Shown here: positions 1-8,298 of the stretch, one piece after another
How positions within the stretch are numbered: position 1 is the stretch's first letter
How the letters are laid out: each line of letters starts with the position of its first letter
Program-made: the position numbers and the translations under genes
Assembly (NCBI GenBank): GCA_903948415.1
Contig: CAJAYO010000893.1
Span: forward strand, 1 to 32,141
Origin: an uncultured Opitutia bacterium
GTDB taxonomy: Bacteria > Verrucomicrobiota > Verrucomicrobiia > Opitutales > Opitutaceae
Length of the DNA: 32,141 nt
Direction: 5' to 3'
Notes under the pieces: generated by a model
Seen by the model: the letters and a program-made list of their open reading frames with translations, nothing else
What the model was told of the DNA's origin: nothing
Databases searched by the model: none

Positions 1-1
1 A

Positions 2-373
2 AAAGAGAAGTCCTCCGAGCGGCTCACCCGTGCGGAAGCGCTGGCCCCACCGATCGCCGGACCGTGGAAAGTGACTAAACTGACCCGTCTCGCCGCCGCG
101 GGGCGCGACGGTGCCGATGCCGCGCGCGCGACTGCACGCCTGACCGACGCCGCCGTCTTCCTGAAAACGCTGCCGCCGCTGGACCGCGCCGAGGCGTCAC
201 TCGCTCTGGCTCAAGGCTGGGCGCTCGCCGGTGAATCGCTCGATGGAAAAGCCCGGGCCCGTGCCGCCTTGGACGCCGTGCTCGCGGAGGCCGAACGGGC
301 CGACCCTCCGGAAACGTGGCGAAAACCGCGCGTCCGGGCACTGCCGGCCTCCGCCGCACTCTCCGGCAAGTAA
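2..373 (+). CDS. C-terminal part of an unknown protein (5' end outside window)
   Basis: The reading frame is open from the first bases of the window, so the gene starts upstream and only its last 123 codons are visible; the GTG at 71 is an internal codon or a weak alternative start. The visible part is alanine- and arginine-rich and mostly helical, with stretches such as DRAEASLALAQGWALAGES and ARAALDAVLAEAERA that look like helical-hairpin repeats (TPR-like) but are too few to assign. It ends in a basic, proline-containing tail. The gene converges on the minus-strand beta-helix gene, with a strong hairpin between the two stops. I do not recognise the family. Confidence 0.6.
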   Translation, partial: KEKSSERLTRAEALAPPIAGPWKVTKLTRLAAAGRDGADAARATARLTDAAVFLKTLPPLDRAEASLALAQGWALAGESLDGKARARAALDAVLAEAERADPPETWRKPRVRALPASAALSGK

Positions 374-433
374 GGCGGACGTCAGTCCGCCTCCGCTGTC
401 CACCCGCACGCTCACATCGATCCCCCCGGGCGC

Positions 434-460
434 AAAAAAGGGCGGGTCCGAGACCCGCCC
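434..460 (-). terminator. Rho-independent terminator of the TonB receptor/beta-helix operon
   Basis: A perfect 9-bp GC-rich stem (440-448 with 452-460, 3-nt loop) is preceded on the plus strand by six A residues (434-439). Read on the minus strand it is a hairpin followed by a T6 tract, about 40 bp after the stop of the minus-strand gene. On the plus strand only 'tgcttt' follows, so it may also serve the convergent gene weakly. Confidence 0.85.
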
Positions 461-498
461 TGCTTTAACTCTATCCGCGGCGCCACGCGCTTTCGTCG

Positions 499-2295
499 TC
501 AGTCCACTTCGTAGACCTCGATGATCACGCTGCCCGCTGCACCCTTGCCCTTGATTTCCACCGTGTAGTTGCCGGCCGCGAGCGTCTTGACGAGGACGGC
601 GTCTTTGCTGCCCGCGGGCAGCGCAAACGCGCCAACTTTCGCCGCCAGGCTCTTGACCTGCTCCCCGCTCCAGTCGTCGTTGGTCGCAATGACGGTCTGC
701 CCGGAGTACAGGTCCATGGTCGGATCCGCCAGCACGCTGCCTACGCCGAGGGGCGTGAGACCGGGCCCGACCGCGCGGATCAAGACCGTTTGCGTCTGGG
801 TGCCGCCGATCACGAAGCCGGCCGAGATCACGCCGTTCGCGTTGAGCGTGGCGAGCGTCGAAATGTTGAGCAGCTTGCTCGTCGAACCCAACACCACGGG
901 CTCGTCCGCCACGGTCGCGTCGGCGTCAGTCAGGTAGCCCAGCTGGGAGATCGCGCTCCAGCCCTTGGCCCAGTTCGCCGTCTTAAACGCGCCGATGTAG
1001 TCCGTCTGCGCAAAAAAGCCGTCCGTCGGGGCCGTCTTCGCACCGCTCAACGCGGGGCTACCGCTCGCCGGACGGGGATCGAGCCCCTTGTTGCGCGTGC
1101 GGCTGATGCCGGTGAGGCGCGGGTCGGTGTTGATCCGGTTGTTCGCCTTCACGTGGTCCGCCGTGTAATTGCTCGCCGGAGCCGCCCCGCCCGTGGTCGC
1201 ATTCGGGCTGATGAACAGCTGGGCGTCCGTCGTGCCGGCGCCAAACGTGCCGAAAATATTGTTCGTGATCGCGAGATCACCGGCCGCGAGACGCCTCGCG
1301 CTGTCCTGCGACTGCGCGGTTTCGGTTTCGATGCGCACCGCGTAGGTCCGGTAGTCGTGGACAATCGAATTGTAGAGTTTGCCACCCGTGTTGTCGCGGA
1401 AGATGAGGCCGTTGCTGCCGGTGTTCGTGGACGTCGCACCGGAACCGATGAGCGTCAGGTTGTAGAGTTCGGGCATGGCGTAGGGCTGGCCGTCTTCCGG
1501 CGTCGTCCCGCCGTCCATTTCCATGGCCTGATTGCCCTTGTCGCTCGCCCCGATGGCGAACCAGAACTGGCCCTTGCCGCGGAAACCTTCGTCCCAGTCG
1601 AAATTGTCGTCGTCGTTGAACGAGCTGATCATGAACTTGGTGTTCACCGTGCCGCCGAAGAACTCCACGCCGTCGTCGTTCGCCGCGTAGCAATCGATGT
1701 ACTCGATCGTCGTGCCACGACCCACGCCACCGAGCGTGAGCGCGTTCAGCTCCACATTCGCCGCCACGATCGCGCTGCTGTGCTTGATCTGCGCATAGCG
1801 CAGCACGCCCGAATTGTCGTCGTCGTCCGTGCCACCGTAGATGCCGCGCGCATCCGTCGTGGCGATGCCCTCGACGTTGCCTTGGCCGCTCACGGTGTTG
1901 ATCCGCGCCCGCCCGAGGATCACCACGCCGCCCCAGAGGCCGCGGTCGGACTCCGTGAGATTCGGCGAACTGGTGCTCAGGTTGTCGGACTCCGCGGTGA
2001 AGATAATCGGCGCCGTGGCGGTGCCGTTGGCACTGAGGCGGGCGCCGCGCGTGATCACGAGCGCCGTAGCGTCGGCCGGATTCGCCTTCGCCCGGCCCTT
2101 GATGACAGTGCCGGACTCGATGGTGAGCAGCACCCCGGTTTCCACGAAGACCTTCGTGTCGAGAATGTAGACGTTATTGCGGGTCCAGGTCGTGTTCGAC
2201 GTGATCGCCGTCGTCAGGACGACGTCTGCGGCAGACAGGCCGGCCGGCGCGACGATCAGCGCGACCAGCGATTTGAGGAGGAGTGAGCGTTTCAT
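499..2295 (-). CDS. Secreted beta-helix-like protein, partner of the adjacent TonB receptor
   Basis: This is a 598-aa protein with a signal peptide (about residues 1-23, ending GLSAAD). The middle part carries beta-rich rungs such as VLLTIESGTVIKGR and APIIFTAESDN, typical of right-handed parallel beta-helix proteins. It has several acidic Asp clusters (GGTDDDDNSG, FNDDDNFDWDEGF) that look like calcium sites. Residues 474-598 form a separate domain (VLIRAVGPGL, NDDW, GAFALPAGSKDA, ending EVYEVD) that is also the tail of the phytase-like protein at 5441-7324. The gene starts 44 bp after the TonB receptor stop and is presumably co-transcribed. Proteins of this type often sit next to carboxypeptidase-domain TonB receptors. 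A surface ligand-binding role is my inference; no catalytic motif is visible. Confidence 0.85.
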   Translation of the reverse strand: MKRSLLLKSLVALIVAPAGLSAADVVLTTAITSNTTWTRNNVYILDTKVFVETGVLLTIESGTVIKGRAKANPADATALVITRGARLSANGTATAPIIFTAESDNLSTSSPNLTESDRGLWGGVVILGRARINTVSGQGNVEGIATTDARGIYGGTDDDDNSGVLRYAQIKHSSAIVAANVELNALTLGGVGRGTTIEYIDCYAANDDGVEFFGGTVNTKFMISSFNDDDNFDWDEGFRGKGQFWFAIGASDKGNQAMEMDGGTTPEDGQPYAMPELYNLTLIGSGATSTNTGSNGLIFRDNTGGKLYNSIVHDYRTYAVRIETETAQSQDSARRLAAGDLAITNNIFGTFGAGTTDAQLFISPNATTGGAAPASNYTADHVKANNRINTDPRLTGISRTRNKGLDPRPASGSPALSGAKTAPTDGFFAQTDYIGAFKTANWAKGWSAISQLGYLTDADATVADEPVVLGSTSKLLNISTLATLNANGVISAGFVIGGTQTQTVLIRAVGPGLTPLGVGSVLADPTMDLYSGQTVIATNDDWSGEQVKSLAAKVGAFALPAGSKDAVLVKTLAAGNYTVEIKGKGAAGSVIIEVYEVD

Positions 2296-2339
2296 GCGTT
2301 TTCTATGGGTGGTTGGGTTGGACGGAAAATTAAGCCGGC

Positions 2340-5198
2340 TCAGAAGCCGTAGCCGAAGCTCAGGGAGTAACTGCGGCCCCGTGGCCGCTCGTAGCGGACG
2401 TAATCCACGCCGCGAAACGTCTGCGTCGCCCGGTCCTCGGAGTTGAGGAGGTTCTTCGCGGAGAATCCTACCTTCCAGCGTTCGGCAAATTTCTGCGACA
2501 CGATGAAGTCGAGCTCCGCGGACGGCTGCTCAAAAATATCCGGCGTGCCCGGCGGACTCACGAGGGCGAGACGCTCGCCAAAGAGATTGTAGTAGATGCT
2601 CGCCGACGTCCGCGTGCGGGGATTCGAGTAGCTCAGATCGCCGTTGACGAGGTGGTTGGACTGCCCGGCGAGCGCACGCGTCGCCGGTGCGTCCGCCTTG
2701 TAGAGCCGCGCCACGCGGAGTTCCGAAGGCGAAATCTCCACCGACGATTCGACGACCGTGAGGTTGAGCCCGAAGGTAAAGTTTTTCAGCGGCGACCACA
2801 GTCCCTCGAGTTTCTGCCGGAACTCGAACTCCGCACCGTAGACCCGGCCCTTCTCGGGATTCTGGTATTGGATTTCACCCTGGTTGATGATGAGCCCGGT
2901 CGGCGCGTAGATCGCCTTCTCGATTGGGTTCTTCAAATTTTTCCAGAAGGCACTGACCGCGACGATGCGGCCCGGTCCCGTGAACCACTCCCAGCGCAGA
3001 TCGAAGTTATCGATCAGCGTGCGCTTGAGGTCCGGATTGCCGATGTAAACGAAGTCACCCACAAACTCGAACGTCTCGTAGGGCGCCATTTCGCGGAAAT
3101 TCGGCCGGGCCAACGTGCGTCCGAAGGCCGCACGCACATTCATTTTCGGGTGCAGTTCGTAAACCAGATTCAGCGAGGGCAAGGTGTCGCGCAGATCAAG
3201 CAGACCTTGGCGCCGCGTCGGGTCCTGACTCGTCACGACCATGTCCGTCGTCTCGATCCGCGCCCCCCCGATGGCGCGCAGCTTCTGCGTGATCGGCACA
3301 TCCGCCATGAGGTAGAAACCGTCCACGCCCATCGTGGCATCATAGTTGTTGCGCGGAGCAGAGGTGTCCTGGACGAACAGGGTGTCCGTCAGGAACCGCC
3401 CCGTCGCCGCATTCACGTTGCCGACATTCGCCGGCAGGAAAAAAGTGTCGGCGTTGCCATCGAACCGGCGCCCGAGCGAGCGGTAGATGTATTGGCGTTC
3501 GCGGAAGCCGCGCTCGATCCGCGCCAGCGCGCCGCCGGCCTTGAGTTTCAACTCCCGCCCGTCCCACGCGTTGAATGGCAGCGTGAGATCGAGCCCGTAA
3601 TCTTTGCGCGTCTCCTCCAGCTTCCGGAAATAGCGCGCCGGATTGACCAGGCCGGAGGTCTCCCATTCGTAGAACGTCTGACCGCCGATCACCCGCGACG
3701 AATTGTTGAAAAAACGGGTGTCGGGCTCGTCCTGGGTGTTGCGTCCATTCGAACCGGTCCATTCGACAAGGAGGCCGCGCCACGACGAAAACAGGTGGCG
3801 CCCGGTCAACTGCACCGACCGCAGCTCGCGCTCGGTGAACTTCAGCGTCCGGGTCGTGTAGGTCTGATCGTTGTCGAGGCCGCCGCCCGCGATGTAGAGG
3901 CCGCTCTGCTGCCGGGCGACATCCTCGCCGGTCGAGTTAAAGAGGCCGTTGAGGGAAACCTCGTGCTCGGGACTGAACCGCCACGAAACCTTCGCCGTTC
4001 CCCCCGCCGTCGTCTCCTCGCTGCCGCGCTCGTCGTCGAGACTCACCGTGGTCGAGAGCGCGTTGCTGTTCGTGCCCTGCAATTCGTTGCGCCCGATGCG
4101 TCCGCCGCGGTAACTCGAAAAACTGTGGTCGCTCGAAAGCGAGGCGATCACGCCAAACGTCTGCGTGCCGACTTCGAAGCGGTCGCCGTAAGTGGCGGAA
4201 AGTTTGCGGTTCCACTTCGCCTTGCTCCGCGTCGGCGCCATCACGGGGGAGAATAGCCGCGAGAGCTGCCCGATCTCCGCGTCCGCCGCCGCTCCGCGGG
4301 CCGGAATGGTCTTGCTCCCGAGCCCCGTCGGAATCTGGCGGGTCCCGTCGTCGCGCCCCAGCCAGTCTTCGGTGGCCGGATACCCGAGAATCGCCTCCCC
4401 CGTCGTCTGCGTGTTGTAACTTGTACCCAGCGAAAACGCGAAGGTCCGCGTGTCCGGCAGCGCCTTCGTGCGGATGTCCACATTGCCGCCGGAGAAATTC
4501 CCCGGCCGGTCCGGCGTAAACGTCTTCGAGGTCACGATCGCGTCGATCAATTCCGCCGGAAACAAGTCCATCTGGACCGCGCGGCGGTCAGGATCGGCAC
4601 TGGGCACCTCGGCGCCGTTCAGCGAGGTCGAACTGTAGCGATCACCCAGACCGCGGATGTAAACGTATTTTCCGTCGACGACGGAGGCCCCGGTCACGGC
4701 CTTCATGGCTTGGGCCGCATCGTTGAAGCCAAGCCGGCTCATCTGTTCACTCCCGATCGAGTCACTCACTGCCACCGCCTTCTGCCGCTCGACGAGCAAC
4801 CCACGGCCCGAATTCCGCAGCACCTCCGCACTGACCGAGAAATTGTCGAGGCGCACGACTCCGCCTTCGATCGGGTTGAGGACGAAATCGACTTTCCCCC
4901 CGTCCCCCTCGGCCGCGGAAAGTCCCGTCACCGTCAGCGGTTGAAAGCCGGCCTTCGAAAGCAAAACATCCTGCTTGCCGGCCGGCAGTCGGTCCAACCG
5001 GAAGTGCCCGTTGAGGTCGGTGAACGTCGCCGGTCCACCACCGGGGACACTCACCGCGACGCCCGAAATCACGACCCCGTTGCCAGCGCTGAGCACCCGG
5101 CCGGAAATAAACGCCGTGGACGGCTGCGCCCATGCCACAAAGGATGCGGACCAGGAGACGAGGAGGACTAGCGCCAGAAACGGCACACGTATAATCAT
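2340..5198 (-). CDS. TonB-dependent outer membrane receptor with carboxypeptidase-regulatory-like N-terminal domain
   Basis: This is a 952-aa outer-membrane importer driven by TonB. After the signal peptide (MIIRVPFLALVLLVSWSASF..., cut near AWA-Q) comes a carboxypeptidase-regulatory-like fold (about 27-110, GRVLSAGNGVVISGVAVSVP). It is followed by the plug with the sub-family signature YIRGLGDRYSSTSLNGAEVP and FTPDRPGNFSGGNVDIRTKA, and then a long beta-barrel ending in an aromatic residue (YGF). I chose the ATG at 5198 because it begins a clean signal peptide; the GTG at 5255 would add 19 residues without one and lies inside the PHO-like repeats. The gene is divergent from the phytase-like gene and followed by the beta-helix gene. 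The substrate is unknown; the neighbours suggest an organophosphate or phosphate-containing ligand. Confidence 0.93.
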   Translation of the reverse strand: MIIRVPFLALVLLVSWSASFVAWAQPSTAFISGRVLSAGNGVVISGVAVSVPGGGPATFTDLNGHFRLDRLPAGKQDVLLSKAGFQPLTVTGLSAAEGDGGKVDFVLNPIEGGVVRLDNFSVSAEVLRNSGRGLLVERQKAVAVSDSIGSEQMSRLGFNDAAQAMKAVTGASVVDGKYVYIRGLGDRYSSTSLNGAEVPSADPDRRAVQMDLFPAELIDAIVTSKTFTPDRPGNFSGGNVDIRTKALPDTRTFAFSLGTSYNTQTTGEAILGYPATEDWLGRDDGTRQIPTGLGSKTIPARGAAADAEIGQLSRLFSPVMAPTRSKAKWNRKLSATYGDRFEVGTQTFGVIASLSSDHSFSSYRGGRIGRNELQGTNSNALSTTVSLDDERGSEETTAGGTAKVSWRFSPEHEVSLNGLFNSTGEDVARQQSGLYIAGGGLDNDQTYTTRTLKFTERELRSVQLTGRHLFSSWRGLLVEWTGSNGRNTQDEPDTRFFNNSSRVIGGQTFYEWETSGLVNPARYFRKLEETRKDYGLDLTLPFNAWDGRELKLKAGGALARIERGFRERQYIYRSLGRRFDGNADTFFLPANVGNVNAATGRFLTDTLFVQDTSAPRNNYDATMGVDGFYLMADVPITQKLRAIGGARIETTDMVVTSQDPTRRQGLLDLRDTLPSLNLVYELHPKMNVRAAFGRTLARPNFREMAPYETFEFVGDFVYIGNPDLKRTLIDNFDLRWEWFTGPGRIVAVSAFWKNLKNPIEKAIYAPTGLIINQGEIQYQNPEKGRVYGAEFEFRQKLEGLWSPLKNFTFGLNLTVVESSVEISPSELRVARLYKADAPATRALAGQSNHLVNGDLSYSNPRTRTSASIYYNLFGERLALVSPPGTPDIFEQPSAELDFIVSQKFAERWKVGFSAKNLLNSEDRATQTFRGVDYVRYERPRGRSYSLSFGYGF

Positions 5199-5248
5199 GA
5201 TTTGAACTACCGCGCGGCTCAACTTCGCTGGGCAACCCGAAAGTCCTG

Positions 5249-5297
5249 CCGTCACTCAACCTTCACCCTGCCGTCACCGGTTCGCCACAAACGTCAC
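5249..5297 (+). promoter_or_regulatory. PHO-box-like array of four 11-bp-spaced repeats
   Basis: Four heptamers lie in register on the plus strand: CCGTCAC (5249-5255), CCTTCAC (5260-5266), CCGTCAC (5271-5277) and TCGCCAC (5282-5288). Each is separated by 4 bp (11-bp period); a fifth copy, ACGTCAC (5291-5297), is 2 bp out of phase. The E. coli PHO box consists of CTGTCAT-like heptamers with the same 7+4 spacing. The array sits in the divergent region between the TonB receptor and the phytase-like gene and points towards the latter, ending 143 bp before its ATG. I cannot see a convincing -10 hexamer. Confidence 0.6.
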
Positions 5298-5440
5298 AAT
5301 CAGGATGGGGCCAGTCCACGACCGGCCGGGTCCGACTTCCGCCCGTTGGCCGCTTCCGCGCCTCAAGCTGAGGAAACGTAACCGGACTGTTTCCTGTCCG
5401 CCGCGTGTCCGTGACCCAAGGCGGCTATCACTGGGTTGGT

Positions 5441-7324
5441 ATGCACCTCACCAATCGCTTCGTTCCTCGATTTTTCCCTGCCGTCGCTGCCGCGACTCTT
5501 TTCCTCCCGCAAGTGTCTGCCCAACCGGCCCCCGTCACGGCGGCGGTCAACGGCCACTATTTCATTAATAACGGTCTCGTCGGCGTGGGCCGCATCCCGG
5601 CCGCATCCCGCGACAAATTTGGCGAGACGCTCGGTTCTTTCTCGGCCTTGACGCACGACGCCACCTCCTGGCGGCGGGCGGCGGACGGTTCTTACAGCGG
5701 GACGTTCTTCATGCAGCCCGACCGTGGCTATAACAATCCCGGCACCACCAATTGGCGGGCGCGCTTTTTTACGCTGGCCCTCAGCTTCACGCCATCGTCC
5801 GTTGGGTCTTCGTCCCAGAACCAGGTCCGCATCACCGTCGCCGATACCACTCTGCTGACCGAAGCCAACGGCACCCCGTTCACGGCACTGGACGCCGCCG
5901 CCGGCGCCGCGGGGCTGCGTGCCGCAACGGGTTCTCTGCCGGTGATGCCGCAAGCGTTTAACGGACGCCTCTCCCTCGACGCCGAAGGGATCGTGCGCCT
6001 GGCCGACGGCTCGTTGTTCATCAGCGACGAATACGGTCCCTACATCTACAAGTTTACCTCCGCCGGCGTGCTGCAATCCGCGATCCGCCCGCCCGCCGCG
6101 TTCGTTCCCCGACGCAACAGCGCCGATTCATTTGCCTCCAACAATCCTGCGCCCGGCCAGCCGGCGCCCGCTCCCGTCGACCCGACCGTCGGCCGTCAAA
6201 ACAACCAAGGCTTCGAGGGCTTGACGCTTTCCCCCGACGGCAAAACGCTTTTTACGCTGCTCCAATCGGCCGCGCGGCAGGACGGCGGAACCGGCGGCGC
6301 AAGCCTGATTCGTTTCAACACCCGCCTGCTCGCGTATGATATCACCGGCGCGACGCCGATGCTGAAGGGCGAGTATGTCTTGCAGTTGCCCACCACGCGC
6401 ACCGCGGCCGGGGCCACCCTCGTCTGCGCCCAGAGCGAAATTCTGGCGATCAACAGCACCCAATTTCTCGTTTTGGCCCGTGATGCCGGCTTCGGCCGCA
6501 CCTACCCGATCCCGACGTCGAACTATCGGAAAATTCTCATCTACGACATCAGCAACGCCACGAACATCGCTGGCACGAAGTTCGACGATGCCGCCAACCC
6601 GGTCGCGCCTGCCGGCGTGCTCGATGCCTCGATCAAACCCGCCGCACGCGCCGAGTTTATTGATATCAACGATGGCGCCCAACTCGCCAAGTTCGGACTC
6701 CGCAACGGTCCGACCGACGACGCTAACAACCTCTCCGAAAAATGGGAGGCCCTGACCCTGCTGCCCGCGCTCGATCCGGCTGCGCCAAACGACTATTTTT
6801 TGTTTGTCGGCAACGATAACGATTTCATCACCCAAAGCGGTCTGCAGGACGGGGTCGCTTACGCCCACCCCTCGGGCCGGGAGAACGACTCCATGCTCCT
6901 CGTTTACCGGCTGACGCTTCCCGGCCGGATGCCCAACGTCTCCAGCCGCGCCCAGACGGGCACCGGGGCCAACGCCCACATCGGCGGGTTTGTCGTTACC
7001 GGACCGAAGCCCAAGCAAGTCCTTATCCGCGGCGTCGGCCCGGCTTTGAGCAATTTTGGGGTTGCCGGCACGCTCGCCGATCCCGCGTTGGTTGTTTTCA
7101 GCGCCGCCGGTCAGGAACTGCTGGCCAATGACGACTGGGGCACCGCCGCGAACGTTGCGGAACTGCGGGCCGCGACCAGCGCAGCCGGCGCTTTCGCTCT
7201 CGCGGACGGCAGCAAAGACGCGGCGGTGCTCGCCATGCTCGATCCCGGCAGTTACTCGGTGCAGGTGAGCGGCGCAGGGGGCTTGACGGGCATCAGCTTG
7301 GTTGAGGTTTATGAAGTGCCGTGA
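5441..7324 (+). CDS. Secreted phytase-like esterase (esterase-like activity of phytase family)
   Basis: This is a 627-aa exported protein. The ATG at 5441 gives a signal peptide (about 1-27, ending VSAQ); the upstream in-frame start at 5405 would bury it. The body matches the 'esterase-like activity of phytase' beta-propeller family, with LDAEGIVRLADGSLFISDEY, then GPYIYKF, NNQGFEGLTLSPDGKTLFTL and a late KWEALTLLPALD. Residues 497-627 are a distinct tail domain (VLIRGVGPAL, NDDWG, GAFALADGSKDA, ending EVYEVP) shared with the beta-helix protein at 499-2295. Expected role: hydrolysis of phosphate esters outside the cytoplasm. Its stop overlaps the start of the next gene (GTGA). The PHO-like array lies upstream, and an alkaline phosphatase follows downstream. 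The exact substrate cannot be read from sequence. Confidence 0.88.
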   Translation: MHLTNRFVPRFFPAVAAATLFLPQVSAQPAPVTAAVNGHYFINNGLVGVGRIPAASRDKFGETLGSFSALTHDATSWRRAADGSYSGTFFMQPDRGYNNPGTTNWRARFFTLALSFTPSSVGSSSQNQVRITVADTTLLTEANGTPFTALDAAAGAAGLRAATGSLPVMPQAFNGRLSLDAEGIVRLADGSLFISDEYGPYIYKFTSAGVLQSAIRPPAAFVPRRNSADSFASNNPAPGQPAPAPVDPTVGRQNNQGFEGLTLSPDGKTLFTLLQSAARQDGGTGGASLIRFNTRLLAYDITGATPMLKGEYVLQLPTTRTAAGATLVCAQSEILAINSTQFLVLARDAGFGRTYPIPTSNYRKILIYDISNATNIAGTKFDDAANPVAPAGVLDASIKPAARAEFIDINDGAQLAKFGLRNGPTDDANNLSEKWEALTLLPALDPAAPNDYFLFVGNDNDFITQSGLQDGVAYAHPSGRENDSMLLVYRLTLPGRMPNVSSRAQTGTGANAHIGGFVVTGPKPKQVLIRGVGPALSNFGVAGTLADPALVVFSAAGQELLANDDWGTAANVAELRAATSAAGAFALADGSKDAAVLAMLDPGSYSVQVSGAGGLTGISLVEVYEVP

Positions 7325-7611
7325 GTCGCTCCGAGGAGGCCCGGCTGCTCTACACGCTCCTCCATGCGGCTGAGGAGGAGCAGCGTATCCTTGACGCAAG
7401 CACGCTGGAGAAGTGGCTTGCGCTGAAGCTCCGCTATGACCGCGCGAGGGCCGCACGGAGCCACACGGCGCTCCTGGCCCTCTTTGCGGACCTGGAGCGC
7501 CGGGAGCTTTTTACCGGAACATGGATTGAGTTCCGTTGGCGGAAGGCGAAGGCGCAGCGCGGGCCGAAAGCGACTGTCCGGCCGTCGCGCGGCGGCGTCA
7601 CGCATAAGTAA
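7321..7611 (+). CDS. Small unknown protein, translationally coupled to the phytase-like gene
   Basis: This is a 96-aa reading frame whose GTG start overlaps the preceding TGA stop (GTGA, 4 bp), the usual coupling arrangement in this window. Codon third positions are strongly G/C, as in real genes here, although it favours CTG and GAG more than its neighbours do. The product is mainly helical with many charged residues (SRSEEARLLYTLLHAAEEE, LALFADLERRELFTGTWIEF) and ends in a basic tail. There is no signal peptide, so it is probably cytoplasmic even though both neighbours are exported. No family is recognised. Overlapping frames on the other strand are open too, so the main support is the coupling and codon pattern. 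Confidence 0.5.
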   Translation: MSRSEEARLLYTLLHAAEEEQRILDASTLEKWLALKLRYDRARAARSHTALLALFADLERRELFTGTWIEFRWRKAKAQRGPKATVRPSRGGVTHK

Positions 7612-7657
7612 CCGCCGCGCCACGAAGCCGCCACATTGGGTCGGTAGGGTGGTCGGC

Positions 7658-8233
7658 ATGCGCTGCCTCCCCTCCGTTTTGCTCGCCACGGTCTGCTGCA
7701 GTCCGATACCGGCCCAGACCGTTGCCCACACACCCCGCGGTCCCGCCGCCGCGCCCGAAGCCCAGGCGTGGGCCCGCTACACCACACAGTCGAAAAACGC
7801 CCTCGCCGCGCTCGACGCATCCTCGGCCGCGTCGGCGCTCCCGCCGGCTCCGGCCGGCGTCACCGACCTCGCGTTCGCCGAATTTTTCGGTCCCATCGGC
7901 GATCGCGGCCTCGAGTATTCGGAAAAACTCCGCGGACTCGCCGGCCGCCGCGTCCGTCTCGTGGGCTACATGGTCCGCGAACAAGAACGTTCCCCCGGCC
8001 TCTTCCGTTTCGCCGGGTGGCCGATTGCCGTCGAGACGCTGGGTCTTTGTTCTGTCGACGATACCCCGCCCAGCACCGCCTACGTGATCGTCCCCGACCC
8101 GGGCCAAAAACTCCCGCCCTGGCGGCCCGGCCGCCTGCTCCTGACCGGCACCCTCGAGGTCGGCGCCCGCGCGGAAGCCGACGGCCGCAACTCGTTTGTC
8201 CGCCTCGTGCTCGACCCCCAACCCGCGCCCTGA
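7658..8233 (+). CDS. Exported DUF3299-like protein of unknown function
   Basis: This is a 191-aa protein starting at the ATG at 7658, which gives a short signal peptide (MRCLPSVLLATVCCSPIPAQ). The core reads EKLRGLAGRRVRLVGYMV, then a segment around GWPIAVETLGLCSVDDTPPS, then YVIVPDP and RPGRLLLTGTLEVG. This order (GK/RxVRxxGYMV, a Cys followed by PP, a hydrophobic VxVP strand, then a 'G-L' strand) resembles DUF3299 exported proteins, a small OB-like fold with no known activity. That match is from memory of the pattern, so it is moderate. It starts 46 bp after the 96-aa gene and ends 65 bp before the alkaline phosphatase, so it probably belongs to the same transcript. Confidence 0.7.
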   Translation: MRCLPSVLLATVCCSPIPAQTVAHTPRGPAAAPEAQAWARYTTQSKNALAALDASSAASALPPAPAGVTDLAFAEFFGPIGDRGLEYSEKLRGLAGRRVRLVGYMVREQERSPGLFRFAGWPIAVETLGLCSVDDTPPSTAYVIVPDPGQKLPPWRPGRLLLTGTLEVGARAEADGRNSFVRLVLDPQPAP

Positions 8234-8298
8234 CCCGCCCAACTCGACCCGTCCGCCTTCTTCCACCCACCGCCCTGCCTCGCCTTCCATTTTTTCTC

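Noticed and set aside
5199-5255. Upstream GTG start for the first TonB receptor
   Set aside because: It would put 19 residues ahead of a good signal peptide and overlap the PHO-like repeats; the ATG at 5198 is better.
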